A program made the translations under genes and the position numbers. A stretch of 37,321 nucleotides of DNA from Neolewinella antarctica (lineage in GTDB: Bacteria; Bacteroidota; Bacteroidia; Chitinophagales; Saprospiraceae): assembly GCF_011927835.1 (NCBI RefSeq), contig NZ_JAATJH010000014.1, positions 1 through 37,321 of the forward strand. Reading direction: 5' to 3'. Position 1 is the stretch's first letter. Each line of letters opens with the position of its first letter. The notes below the pieces were generated by a model. It saw only the letters and a program-made list of their open reading frames with translations, had not been told where the DNA came from and did not search any database. Below are positions 23,396-33,200 of the stretch, piece after piece.

Positions 23396-25462
23396 ATGAC
23401 CCCACTCGACCAGCAAATAAACGCCGCATTCCCCGGCAAAGTAGTCCGCAAAGACCTCACCAGCCTCGTCAAGGGAAACGCCGTCGTACCTACCTTCGTG
23501 TTGGAGTATTTGCTGGGTCAATACTGCGCTACCGACGAAGAGGAGACGATCCGCCAGGGCGTAGAGACGGTCAAAAAGATTCTTGCGCGCCACTACGTCC
23601 ACCGCGAGGAGAGCGAACTGCTCAAGTCCAGGATCAGGGACAAGGGCCGGGACCGCGTCATCGACCGCGTCAGCGTAGAATTGGACGACCGCCAGGACGT
23701 ACACGTCGCCACGTTCACTAACCTGGGGCTCAAAAAAGTACCCGTTCAGGACCGTTGGGTACGCAAATTTCCGAAGTTGCTGACCAGCGGCGTCTGGTGC
23801 CTGGTCGACGTGAGCTACGAAGCACGGGAAGAGCGCGATGCCGTGCCCTGGTTCATTGATTCAATTAAGCCCATCCAGTTGTCCGCCTTCGATTACGTGG
23901 AGTACATCCTCGGCCGGCAGCAATTCTCTACGGGGGAATGGATGGACGTACTTATCCAGACGATCGGCTTTAACCCCGAGCACTTCAGCCGCCGGGGAAA
24001 ATTACTCCAGCTCTCCCGACTTATTCCTTTCGTTGAACGTAACTTCAATACCATCGAGTTGGGCCCGAAGGGGACGGGAAAGAGCCACGTCTACAGCGAG
24101 TTTTCTCCGCACGGCATGTTGATCTCCGGCGGTGAGGTGACGCTGGCTAAACTATTCGTCAATAACGCGAGCGGTAAGATCGGCCTCGTCGGTTTTTGGG
24201 ATTCGGTGGCGTTCGACGAGTTTGCCGGCCCGGATAAACGGGTGTCGAAAAGCCTCGTCGACGTGATGAAAAATTATATGGCCAATAAGACTTTCAGCCG
24301 GGGGCGGGAGTCGCTGGGTGCCGAAGCTAGCATGGTTTTTATCGGCAACACCAAGCGCTCCGTGGGGTACATGCTCAAGCATTCCGACCTATTTGAGCAG
24401 TTGCCAAAAGCCTACTACGACACCGCTTTTCTGGACCGACTACACTATTATTTACCGGGCTGGGAGGTGGACATCATCCGGGGTGAAATGTTTACGAGCG
24501 GCTTCGGCTTCATCGTCGATTACCTCGCCGAGGCATTCCGTAATTTACGATCGGAAGACTACGGCGCGCTCTACCGGGAGCACTTCACGCTCGACCCGAC
24601 CATCGCGACGCGGGACCGGACGGCCGTTCAGAAAACCTTCGGGGGCTTGATGAAAATCATCTACCCTGAGGGCACGTGCACGCGCGAAGAATGCCGGGAG
24701 TTGCTCGAATTTGCCATCGAGGGCCGCCGCCGCGTTAAGCTCCAATTGATGAAACTGGACGAGACGTTTCGCGAACGGGCCGTACGGTTTAAGTACCTAG
24801 ACAAGCAAACGGGTAAGGAGCACGAAGTCATTACGCTCGAAGAATTACAGTATCAGCGGGCGCTGACGCAGGTGCCGGGTAGTGAGCAAGCGCGAAGCAA
24901 AGAACCGATCACCGGGCCAGACGTCGCGACCGACCCCTCGACTACGCTACTTACGGACGACGCGACGGCTACCCTTCTCACGGGCATCAACATCATCGTT
25001 AAGGACAATCAGCGTGGCGTGAGTTACGAGAACCTGTTCGGCGACTACCTAAAAAATGCGCGGGAGGTCCACGTCGTCGACCCCTACCTCCGTCAATTTC
25101 ACCAAATCAAAAATTTGCAGGAGTTCGCTCAGTTGCTGTATCGGTACAAAGACCCGGGCGACGAGGTGAAGCTGCACGTCATCACCGCTGCCAAGCCGGA
25201 AGAACACGTCGAAGTGGAGAAACTTCTCTGCAAACTGGAAGTAGCCCTCGCTACGACGGGCATCGATTTAAGCTTTGACGTTAAAGACCATGGCGACATC
25301 CACGATCGCTGCGTCGAAACGGATACAGGCTACAAAATCATCCTGGGTCGTGGCCTGGACATCTTTCAGCCTTACGACCGGAAAGAGACGTTCAATCCAG
25401 CGGTAGCGCTGCAGGAGGAACGAGCCTGTAAAGGGTTTGAAGTTACGATCCTAGCGGTGTGA
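23396..25462 (+). CDS. brxL: BREX AAA+ protein BrxL with C-terminal MIT_C (PLD-like) domain
   Basis: This 688-residue last gene of the BREX locus belongs to BrxL, an MCM-like AAA+ protein that forms rings on DNA in characterised type 1 systems. Walker A GPKGTGKS is at residues 223-230, Walker B VAFDE at 271-275 and sensor IGNT shortly after. In the well-studied E. coli type the C-terminus is a Lon-like protease domain, which I do not find here. Instead residues about 530-688 match the MIT_C phospholipase-D-like domain of human MITD1: SYENLFGDYL, VVDPYLRQFHQIKNLQEF, IHDRC and the signature ILGRGLDIFQ. That fold binds membranes in MITD1 and lacks the full HKD catalytic set. Total length is nevertheless similar to Lon-type BrxL. 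ATG 23396 follows two structured elements. Confidence 0.93.
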   Translation: MTPLDQQINAAFPGKVVRKDLTSLVKGNAVVPTFVLEYLLGQYCATDEEETIRQGVETVKKILARHYVHREESELLKSRIRDKGRDRVIDRVSVELDDRQDVHVATFTNLGLKKVPVQDRWVRKFPKLLTSGVWCLVDVSYEAREERDAVPWFIDSIKPIQLSAFDYVEYILGRQQFSTGEWMDVLIQTIGFNPEHFSRRGKLLQLSRLIPFVERNFNTIELGPKGTGKSHVYSEFSPHGMLISGGEVTLAKLFVNNASGKIGLVGFWDSVAFDEFAGPDKRVSKSLVDVMKNYMANKTFSRGRESLGAEASMVFIGNTKRSVGYMLKHSDLFEQLPKAYYDTAFLDRLHYYLPGWEVDIIRGEMFTSGFGFIVDYLAEAFRNLRSEDYGALYREHFTLDPTIATRDRTAVQKTFGGLMKIIYPEGTCTREECRELLEFAIEGRRRVKLQLMKLDETFRERAVRFKYLDKQTGKEHEVITLEELQYQRALTQVPGSEQARSKEPITGPDVATDPSTTLLTDDATATLLTGINIIVKDNQRGVSYENLFGDYLKNAREVHVVDPYLRQFHQIKNLQEFAQLLYRYKDPGDEVKLHVITAAKPEEHVEVEKLLCKLEVALATTGIDLSFDVKDHGDIHDRCVETDTGYKIILGRGLDIFQPYDRKETFNPAVALQEERACKGFEVTILAV

Positions 25463-25540
25463 CCTAAGGGCGTTGGCCGATCCGTAGCGTAAGGCGTGGT
25501 TGATTGTTGGTGTGGGCACGGAAGCGCCCCAAACCACCAG

Positions 25541-25584
25541 CGAAGCCAAAGCAAGTCCCGCACTTAGTCGGGGCGACCGCGCCA
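25541..25584. repeat. left arm of a 44-base perfect inverted repeat
   Basis: It starts CGAAGCCAAAGCAAGTCCCG and ends GGGGCGACCGCGCCA. It is the exact reverse complement of 26349-26392, and the pair brackets the 2H phosphoesterase gene. Confidence 0.85.
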
Positions 25585-25719
25585 GATCTTAATGATTAAT
25601 TGCGGTGTTGCTGCGTGGTGGCGAGACCTGATTGGTTACCGCATCCTTCTACTCACTGCATTCTTGTGCAATGGGTTATGGTTAAATTGCCTGACGAGGT
25701 CCGCTAGGTAAATATCGAT

Positions 25720-26319
25720 ATGGTCAATTTACCGCCACCGTCGCAAACCGCCGGCACCATTCCCCGTTCCACCCGCATGCACCCCAAAAAACCTAAAGAC
25801 CAGCGCGCCACCATCGTAACCGCTTGGGTACGGGAAACGGATATGGTCCCTTTTCACCGGATGCGGCAAGCTTTTTTCCCGGGCCACCGCAACTACCTGA
25901 GCGCTCACGTGACGCTGTTTCACCACCTCAAGCCGGCAGTGCGCGACGCGGCCATCTCCTTCGCGGAAACGTTTAGTTGGTCCGATCATTTACCCCTCGA
26001 AAACGGCGTGTTGCCCGTCGACGTTACGGGGGTCTTGTCCCTGGGTAAGGGCACCGCATTTGCGCTAGCGCCCACCGAGCTCCTCCGGGTTCGTCAACCT
26101 CTCCACGACGCCTTTGCGGACAGCCTTACTCCGCAGGATGCCCGGCCCTGGAAACGCCCGCACATTACCGTGCAAAACAAGGTAGACAAAGAGGTGGCTA
26201 GTCGCCTGCAACGCCGGCTGGGTCCCAGGTTTACACCGTGTACGCTGCGGGTGGTGGGCCTTCGGTTTTGGCGGTACGATTACGGGCCCTGGGGGCTGTT
26301 GCGGGAGGTCGAGTTTTAA
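25720..26319 (+). CDS. 2'-5' RNA ligase family protein (2H phosphoesterase)
   Basis: This 199-residue protein carries the two H-x-T-x motifs of the 2H superfamily: HVTL (within SAHVTLFHHL) and HITV (within RPHITVQNK). Members cleave or form 2',5' phosphodiester bonds or open cyclic phosphates in RNA and small nucleotides. Both catalytic His residues are present. The start is uncertain: ATG 25720 is used here, but ATG 25777 (MHPKKPKDQRATIV) begins nearer the domain. It lies just after brxL on the same strand inside a perfect 44-base inverted repeat, which suggests a separate cassette. Signal-nucleotide degradation in defence is possible for the family but unproven here. Confidence 0.8.
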   Translation: MVNLPPPSQTAGTIPRSTRMHPKKPKDQRATIVTAWVRETDMVPFHRMRQAFFPGHRNYLSAHVTLFHHLKPAVRDAAISFAETFSWSDHLPLENGVLPVDVTGVLSLGKGTAFALAPTELLRVRQPLHDAFADSLTPQDARPWKRPHITVQNKVDKEVASRLQRRLGPRFTPCTLRVVGLRFWRYDYGPWGLLREVEF

Positions 26320-26348
26320 ATTACCCCCTTGACGCTCCTTAATAAATT

Positions 26349-26392
26349 TGGCGCGGTCGCCCCGACTAAGTGCGGGACTTGCTTTGGCTTCG
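26349..26392. repeat. right arm of a 44-base perfect inverted repeat
   Basis: Exact reverse complement of 25541-25584. It is followed by CGGGTGCAGGG, and it begins with GGCGCGGTCG, so the arm looks like the GC-rich 19-mer repeat split by a 30-base insert. Confidence 0.85.
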
Positions 26393-26492
26393 CGGGTGCA
26401 GGGTTAATTTGCCGAACCAGCCCCGCGCTTATTCCGTACTCACCCGGCATCTACGACCGCGCAAAATTCTAACGCTCACCTATTAAAATAAT

Positions 26493-27410
26493 TTACTGCG
26501 TCACCACAAATACCGTCCCCAAACGACCACCCACCGAAAAAACGGGAATCCCGGTGGTCGTCAGCCCGTCCCGCCGCATCCAATTAATGGCCTCGTTGGT
26601 AACGGGTAGGTCGACGTACACATCCGCCGCCATGCGCCCACGCTCCCTTGAATTAGAAGCATACCGTATACGCCCCTGACGGTCGCTAACCGCAATGGAA
26701 TTAATAGCTTCTTCGTCTAAAAGCGTATTAAATATTTCGAGCACTTCGGGACTCTCTTTTAATAAAAATGATTTCCCCGCGATGGCCGCCAGCTTATAAA
26801 CACCCCGGGTAGAAATGGCCTTGGCGGAGTAATTCTCCAGAAAAGTGCGCTCGGCCGCCGGCGACTGGTACGTGCCCGGCAACAAGCCGTCAAAAATATC
26901 GTCGGACCGTTGGGAAGTGGCGACGAAAACATCATCATTGGCCACCATAATCTCGTCGTCCTCGGAAGGAACCTGCGGAACGGTCCTAATTTCCGGCAAT
27001 TCATCCATCGGATTATCAGCAAGCCGGGCAATCGAATCCGCGATAGCAAAGCTATCGACGATCACGCTATCCGCATAAATCGGCGGCAACGTGTCGTACA
27101 CCGGCAGGGCAAAGCCCATGAAACTATCCGGCACCCGGGCTGCGGGTAGGGTATCGGTGGGTACGGTGTCGATCGCCGTCACCGGTGGAATATCCAACAA
27201 AGAATCCGCAGGAATTACGTCGCCCCCAGTGGCGGTAGCCGGTTCTTGCCGGTAGCGGTTGAAGGCATCGGTGAGATTAAACCCCGCGTCATTCTGCTGC
27301 GTGTAATAATATCCGCCGCCGCCCACCAAAAACAATAGCAGGACCAGCAACAGCCAGCGGTAGCGTTGGAAAAAGGAAGGTTGTTTGTCGGTTGTTGTGT
27401 CCATGGTCAT
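26493..27410 (-). CDS. single-pass membrane protein of unknown function
   Basis: This 305-residue protein is not recognised. It has a short basic cytoplasmic N-terminus, one membrane span at about 18-36 (WLLLVLLLFLVGGGGYYY), then a Pro/Asp/Thr-rich extracytoplasmic region (about 45-165). A compact C-terminal domain (about 190-305) contains SIAVSDRQGRIRYASNSRERG, which resembles a strand-turn-strand segment of a PAS/Cache-like sensor fold. It shares strand with the downstream SLC12-type transporter gene across a 160-base gap with a palindrome. A sensor or anchoring role is a guess. Confidence 0.65.
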   Translation of the reverse strand: MTMDTTTDKQPSFFQRYRWLLLVLLLFLVGGGGYYYTQQNDAGFNLTDAFNRYRQEPATATGGDVIPADSLLDIPPVTAIDTVPTDTLPAARVPDSFMGFALPVYDTLPPIYADSVIVDSFAIADSIARLADNPMDELPEIRTVPQVPSEDDEIMVANDDVFVATSQRSDDIFDGLLPGTYQSPAAERTFLENYSAKAISTRGVYKLAAIAGKSFLLKESPEVLEIFNTLLDEEAINSIAVSDRQGRIRYASNSRERGRMAADVYVDLPVTNEAINWMRRDGLTTTGIPVFSVGGRLGTVFVVTQ

Positions 27411-27441
27411 TTAATTAAATCACTCAACGTGGTCAGGTTGG

Positions 27442-27527
27442 GCCACAAAAACACGGAAACACAAAAAGAATAAACGTCAGGTGCTTCGGCGTGGCTAGGA
27501 CTTTCTGTGCTTTTGTGTTTTTGTGGC
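27442..27527. repeat. long A-rich inverted repeat
   Basis: GCCACAAAAACAC (27442-27454) is mirrored exactly by GTGTTTTTGTGGC (27515-27527), and the arms continue with mismatches (AAACACAAAAAG against CTTTCTGTGCTTTTG). It shares the AAACACAAAAG core with 2358-2426. It separates two minus-strand genes and may end the transporter transcript. Confidence 0.7.
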
Positions 27528-27569
27528 AAAAAATCTACTCTCGAAATAGTGTGATTCGGAAACCCGCCA

Positions 27570-29735
27570 TCAAGCAAAAATATTCTCGTGCCCAGAATCA
27601 AGAATAAACAAGCAACTAGTATCCGCCCGCTCGGCTAATTGCCGGTAGCTCTCGATCGTCTGACCGGGCGACATGCCGAACAGGTTGATGTCGGCCGCCG
27701 GTGGCCGGGCGGTTTCAACCGCGAAGTCGCCCTCGATGACGAGGAATTCGTCGATGGGCAGGCGGGCCAGGTCGATCACGTTTTTGAGGTACCGCCGGGC
27801 TTTGGTTTTTTCGTCCGGGTTGTCGATCACGGTGATGATGCGCACGCTGGCCTTCCAGTTCAGCTTGAGTTTGTAGGACAGCAGGAGGGCCAGGTCCTGG
27901 GTCTGGTGGGCGGCGGTAATCACTTGCCAGTTCGGTCCCTGGGGCCGCAGCCAGACGTTGATCATCTGCTGCTGGCCCAGCATCGCGCGGGGGTGGGGTG
28001 CGTAGAGTACCGCGCCGAGTTCGAGCCGCCGGGCTTCGGCGATTACCTGGGGGAAATCGGCCACGGATTCCGTGCCTTCGAGCATGTTCAGGAAAACGAT
28101 GTTCGGCCGGAAAAAGGAGGCGGTAAGGGCCTGGTTACCCAGGTTGACGCCGCTGGCGAAACTGTCCGTCCGCATCATGGCGACGGAGGAAAAGACGTTT
28201 TCTTGGCGGAATGCCTTGGCCAGGTACTCCAGTTTGTTGTTGAGCAAACCCTTGCGGCCGTCGCCGATGCCCATCAGCACCGCCCCACCCTTGGGGTAAG
28301 CGATGTCCCTGATGAGCGAGAACGAACCCTGCACGGCGGCTCCGTCGGTGACGGGCACGAGCAGGTTGGGTTTCCAGGAACGTTCCTGCTGGTGCGCATT
28401 TTCCGCCGTGTGCTTGGCGGCCCACTCGGCGAAAGAGGTAAACAGTCCGCTCCGCACGTCCTCGAACTTGGTCTCTAGTTTGCGCCGGCTCAGCACGCCG
28501 TAGACAAAGATCATCAGCGCCCAGGAGACAAGGCTGATGGTGGGATTGATGATGAACATAATGAGTAGCGAACCGATCAGCCCAACGTAGGGAATGACGG
28601 GGTGCACGGTAAATTGCGGCCGGAAACTGATGAGGCCGAGCCGCTGCTCGATGATGACCACAATGTTGAGCATTGCGTAGGTGATCAGGAAAAACATGGT
28701 GACGAGGGGCGCGACGGCGTTCAAATCGCGCAACAGCATGGTGGCGAAGATCAGTACGCCGGTGACGATCATGGCGTTACGAGGTTGGCCGGCTTCGTCT
28801 TGATATTCCAACCACTCCCCCTGCGGCAGCACCCGGTGTTGCCCCATGGCGAAGAGGATGCGCGAGGAGCCGATGATGGAAGCGAGCGCGGAGGAAAAAG
28901 TGGCCCCGAGCACGCCCGCGATGATCAGCGGCGGGAAGAAGGCACGGTCGATCATGATGTTGTAATTCCCGATGAGTTCGGCCTCCGTGGCCGAGCGGGC
29001 GATCCAGAAGGCCAGCACCATGTAGATGACGAAGCTGATGCCGACGGCCCAGAGCGTACCGGCGGGGATGGATCTGCGAGGATCTTCTAGCTCTCCGGAC
29101 ATATTTGCCCCCGCCATAATGCCCGTCGAAGCCGGAAAAAACACCGCGAAAACGAGCCAGAACTTTTCGGAGCCCTCGGCGGCCACCCCGGCGTACGTAC
29201 CGAAGCGCGCGACCTCGGCGGTGCCGTACTGCATGGAACCGAAGCCGGCGGCCAGCGCGATGGAAAACAGGGACAGCCCGATGACGCCCATGATGATGAA
29301 CTGGGTCTTGATGGCCAGTTCCGCGCTTTTGTAGGCGATGGCGTAAAGCAACACGAAGACTAGCAAATCGACGGCAAAGGCATGGTGGTTGGGGAAAATG
29401 GAGAGCCACCCTTCGCGAAAGCCGAAGATGTACATCGTCACCGCCAGCCCCTGCGAGACGTAGCGGGGAATGCCCAGGCTGCCACCGACTTCGAGACCAA
29501 GGGCCTGGGAAATAATGGCGTAGGCACCACCCGCCCCAATCCGGGTGTTGGTGGTGATGGACGACATGGACAGGGCCGTGCACAGCGTGATCAGAAACGC
29601 CAGGATGATGATCAGCCAGGCACCGAGCAGGCCCGCGTTACCGACTACCCAGCCGAGGCGTAGGTACATGATGACGCCCAGGATGGTGAGCAAAGTGGGC
29701 GTGAATACGCCGCCGAAGGTTCCGAATTTTTTCAT
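27570..29735 (-). CDS. SLC12-type amino acid/cation-chloride transporter
   Basis: This 721-residue permease has about twelve membrane spans in the first 430 residues and a soluble C-terminal domain of about 290 residues. The N-terminus (FGGVFTPTLLTILGVIMYLRLGWVVG) and the IGAGGAYAIISQALGLEVGG segment are typical of Na-K-Cl cotransporter-like proteins of the APC superfamily. The C-terminal region matches the SLC12 cytoplasmic domain (LWVRPQGPNW-like, here VWLRPQGPNWQVITAAHQTQDLALLL). The likely role is co-transport of chloride with Na or K, or of amino acids. Ion specificity cannot be read off. It is transcribed on its own on the minus strand. Confidence 0.85.
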   Translation of the reverse strand: MKKFGTFGGVFTPTLLTILGVIMYLRLGWVVGNAGLLGAWLIIILAFLITLCTALSMSSITTNTRIGAGGAYAIISQALGLEVGGSLGIPRYVSQGLAVTMYIFGFREGWLSIFPNHHAFAVDLLVFVLLYAIAYKSAELAIKTQFIIMGVIGLSLFSIALAAGFGSMQYGTAEVARFGTYAGVAAEGSEKFWLVFAVFFPASTGIMAGANMSGELEDPRRSIPAGTLWAVGISFVIYMVLAFWIARSATEAELIGNYNIMIDRAFFPPLIIAGVLGATFSSALASIIGSSRILFAMGQHRVLPQGEWLEYQDEAGQPRNAMIVTGVLIFATMLLRDLNAVAPLVTMFFLITYAMLNIVVIIEQRLGLISFRPQFTVHPVIPYVGLIGSLLIMFIINPTISLVSWALMIFVYGVLSRRKLETKFEDVRSGLFTSFAEWAAKHTAENAHQQERSWKPNLLVPVTDGAAVQGSFSLIRDIAYPKGGAVLMGIGDGRKGLLNNKLEYLAKAFRQENVFSSVAMMRTDSFASGVNLGNQALTASFFRPNIVFLNMLEGTESVADFPQVIAEARRLELGAVLYAPHPRAMLGQQQMINVWLRPQGPNWQVITAAHQTQDLALLLSYKLKLNWKASVRIITVIDNPDEKTKARRYLKNVIDLARLPIDEFLVIEGDFAVETARPPAADINLFGMSPGQTIESYRQLAERADTSCLFILDSGHENIFA

Positions 29736-30208
29736 GTGCGTGTGGGTCTCCCGACGAGAATTTACGACTATTTAGTTGGGAACGCCGGGGGCGCCGGAAA
29801 CGTGGGTTCGGGGAAGGGATTTAAAACCCGGAGACGGCACGGTAATCAGGGCAAACACAACGGTACCGACGGTGATTTCTCCGGCTACGCTGGTGCGAAT
29901 ACATCAATCGTTGGTTTTTGGTACCGGGGCGGTTATTAGCCAAACCCGCCCGGCCTCTCCCACGACCTGGCACCGGCGGCCGCGCCCGACTGATCCTAAT
30001 GTTGCGCGGCCGCGGGTGCAGGGTTTATTGCGGGGGCACTGTACGAACGATCATTCGTAATCCGTGGGAAATGGAAGTCCCCACCCCTGAGGCGCGGTTA
30101 ATGCACTAAAAGCACCCGCCAGCAAGCGTGGCGTAGTCGTGGTGAGGTGATAACCGGGTTCCTTTTACCGGGCTCGGTATCTTTAAGCAGACCCAATAAT
30201 TATTGATC
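29736..30208. other. divergent intergenic region with GC-rich hairpin
   Basis: About 470 bases between the divergent transporter and SGNH genes. It must hold both promoters, but I could not pick either with confidence; TATCTTTA near 30178 is a weak -7 candidate for the SGNH gene. It contains the GC-rich hairpin at 29971-30018. Confidence 0.45.
29971..30018. repeat. GC-rich hairpin of the 19-mer family
   Basis: CACCGGCGGCCGCGC (29971-29985) pairs with GCGCGGCCGCGGGTG (30004-30018) with one mismatch. It continues as GCGGGTGCAGGG, as at 26391-26402. Confidence 0.75.
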
Positions 30209-33200
30209 ATGCAGCCACGCCTCACTCCTTTCGTCACCATACTTACGCTCTTCCTCCTCTTTTTCACCAATTCCGTGACGGGCCAGGGTGTTGCCCGCGA
30301 CAGTATCCTCATCGACTTTGGGAGCACCCCCTCCCCGGCTCCGTGGAACAACGTGAGTAGCGCGGCCGACGAGCGGATAACCAACCTGACCAACGCAAAT
30401 GGCCGGGCGACCGGTTATCAATTGGCGATCACCGACGCTTTTAACGGCATCAACACCGGTGGCACGCAGACGCCGGCCCCAAACCTCGGCTTCCCCGCAA
30501 CGGCGACCGGCGATAGTTTCTTCGGCAACGTAACGCCCTTCAACGGACAAACCGAACCGACCGCCACCTTCCGGCTGGATTCACTGAACCCCGCGACGGC
30601 GTACACCTTCCGAATATTTGCTTCCCGGGATAACGTGACCGACAACCGCGAAGCCAGCTACGTGGCCAGTGGCGTGGACCGGGACAGCGCCCGCCTCGAT
30701 GCGAGCAATAACATGGCTACCTTCGTCTCAATCACCGTCTTTCCCGCGGCCGACGGCAGCATTGTAGTAACCGTTACCCCCGGCCCAAATAATTCGAACG
30801 GTTCAGGCTTTTACTACCTGGGCGCGGTGACGGTGAGTTACGACGAGCAGGAATTACCACCGGTGGTTGACGTGACGTCAGATACTTTCCTGGTTGATTT
30901 CGGGACCGTTCTTTCCCCCATCCCCTGGAACAACCTGACCGACGCCCGCACCGGCGTCCTCACAAATTTGGTAACGGTAAGTGGAAACATCACGGAAGTG
31001 GGGCTGGCCGTAATCGACTCCTTTAACGGTGTTAACCTTGCCGGGACCCAGGGCCCCGACCCCGCCATTAAGTTCCCGGCAACGGCTACCGGCGACAGTT
31101 TCTTCGGAAACGTAAGCCCCTTCGGCGGCGTGACCGCGCCTACCGGAGCAGTACGACTTACGGGGCTGGACCCCAGCCTTCGGTACGAATTTTCACTCTT
31201 CGCCTCCCGCACGGCAACGGATAATCGGGAGGCCGCCTACGAAGTGAGGGGTTTGGGAATGGATACGGTGTACCTCGACGCGGCATCCAACAGCGGCGGC
31301 ACCGCCACCGTTACCCAGTTCCCCGCCGCGGACGGCAGCATTACGATCACGGCAGCGCCCGGACCGAATAATACGAACGGCTCCGGATTCTATTACCTGG
31401 GTGCCGTGCGAGTGGGCTTCGACCTGACCCCACCGCCGGCTCCGCTGGATACGGTACTCATCGACTTCGGTGGCAACGCCACCACGCCCGCCCCCTGGAA
31501 TAACGTGACCGACCCCGTAATGGGAAGCGTTACCGAGCTGCTCAATTCCGGCGGCTTCACGACCGGGGTCGGCCTGCAATTTACCGACCGGTTCAACGGC
31601 ATCAATACGAACGGAACACAAAGCCCCGATCCGGAACTGGATTTACCCGCGACGGCGACGGGTGACAGCTTCTTCGGAAACGTAGCCGAGTTCGGTGGCC
31701 GTACCGAACCGACCGCCGCGTTCACCCTGACCGGCCTGGACCCAAATCAATTACACCGCCTCGCGCTCTTCGCCTCCCGAACCGCGACGGACAACCGGGA
31801 AACCCAGTACGCAGTCTCCGGTAGTACAATAGACACCGCTTACCTCGACGTGAGCTCTAACGCCAGTAATTTTGCCCTGGCGGAAGTGTTCCCGACGGCG
31901 GCGGGGACGATTGAGGTGAAGATCGAACCGGGCCCGAATAATAACAACGGTAGTAATTTCTATTATCTCGGTGCCCTCCGGCTTACCTACCCCGACCGGG
32001 CCCCTTCCGGCCCCACCACGCTCGAATTGATCGCACCGAACGGTGGCGAACGCTACCAGGCCGACCGCACCGCGACGATTGAATGGAACAGCCGGAACGT
32101 GGCCAACCTTGAACTGGAATATTCCACGGATGCGGGTGCTAACTGGACGGCTATCGATACCGTCTCTTCCCTTACGCAATCTTACGCCTGGTCGGTGCCG
32201 GCCGTCTCTTCCACCGAGGCCCTGGTCCGTATTACCGCGGACACCCTGAGTGACCGGAGCGACGCCGCGTTCGAGATCACTACGGATACGACGCGGTGCG
32301 CCATTGTGGTCCTGGGCTCCTCCACGGCGGCCGGCACCGGTGCTTCCACGGCGGACAGCGCCTGGGTGAATCGCTACGCCGCGTCATTGGCGGGCGACAC
32401 CCGGTACGAGGTCGTTAACCTGGGCCGGGGCGGGGCCAATACTTACAACATTCTCCCGACCGGCAGCGCCACGCCACCGGTAGCGGCGTTCAACGTCGAC
32501 CGGCAGCGCAACGTTACCCGCGCCCTGGAATTCGACCCTTTCGCGATCATCATCAACATGCCTTCCAACGATGCGGCCAGTGACGTATCCGCCGCCGAGC
32601 AAATGCTCAACTTCCGCAGGATTGCCGCCCCGGCGCTGGCTAATGGCGTCAAAGTATACGTGGCGACTACGCAGCCGCGTAATTTTTCCAGCGCGAGCCG
32701 TATTGCCATCCAGCGGGCCGTCCGGGATTCTATCCTTGCCGAATACGGGGATTTCGCCATTGACTTCTGGACGGGCGTTGCGACCGACGCCGGCACGATC
32801 GACCCCGATCTGGATTCGGGCGACGGCGTCCACCTCAACGACGGCGGACATAAGATTCTGTTCGAGCGGGTAGCGGATCTGCGCCTGGATACCTTGGTTT
32901 GTACGGACCGGACGGTATCGCTCATTCCCTTTAATATCTTTCCGGGAATAAAGCTTACGGCTTACCCAAATCCTTCCTCCCGGGCCTTCACGCTTGCGTT
33001 GACGCCGGAGTTGAGCGGCACCTTACAATTACGATTTATTGATGGGATTGGCCGGGAACTGGGAACCTCGTTTCACCAAGTCGGAAAGGGCGATCCGTTC
33101 AGTACTACGGTTGAGCGGTCTGATTTACTGATGAGCTCAGGAGGCGTAATTATTTGCGTGGCTACGCTTACGGGTGGTGGGGTTGCCGGGGTTAGGCGGG

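Noticed and set aside
27639..28478. Long open frame opposite the SLC12 transporter gene
   Set aside because: A GC-rich shadow frame of the strongly supported minus-strand gene.
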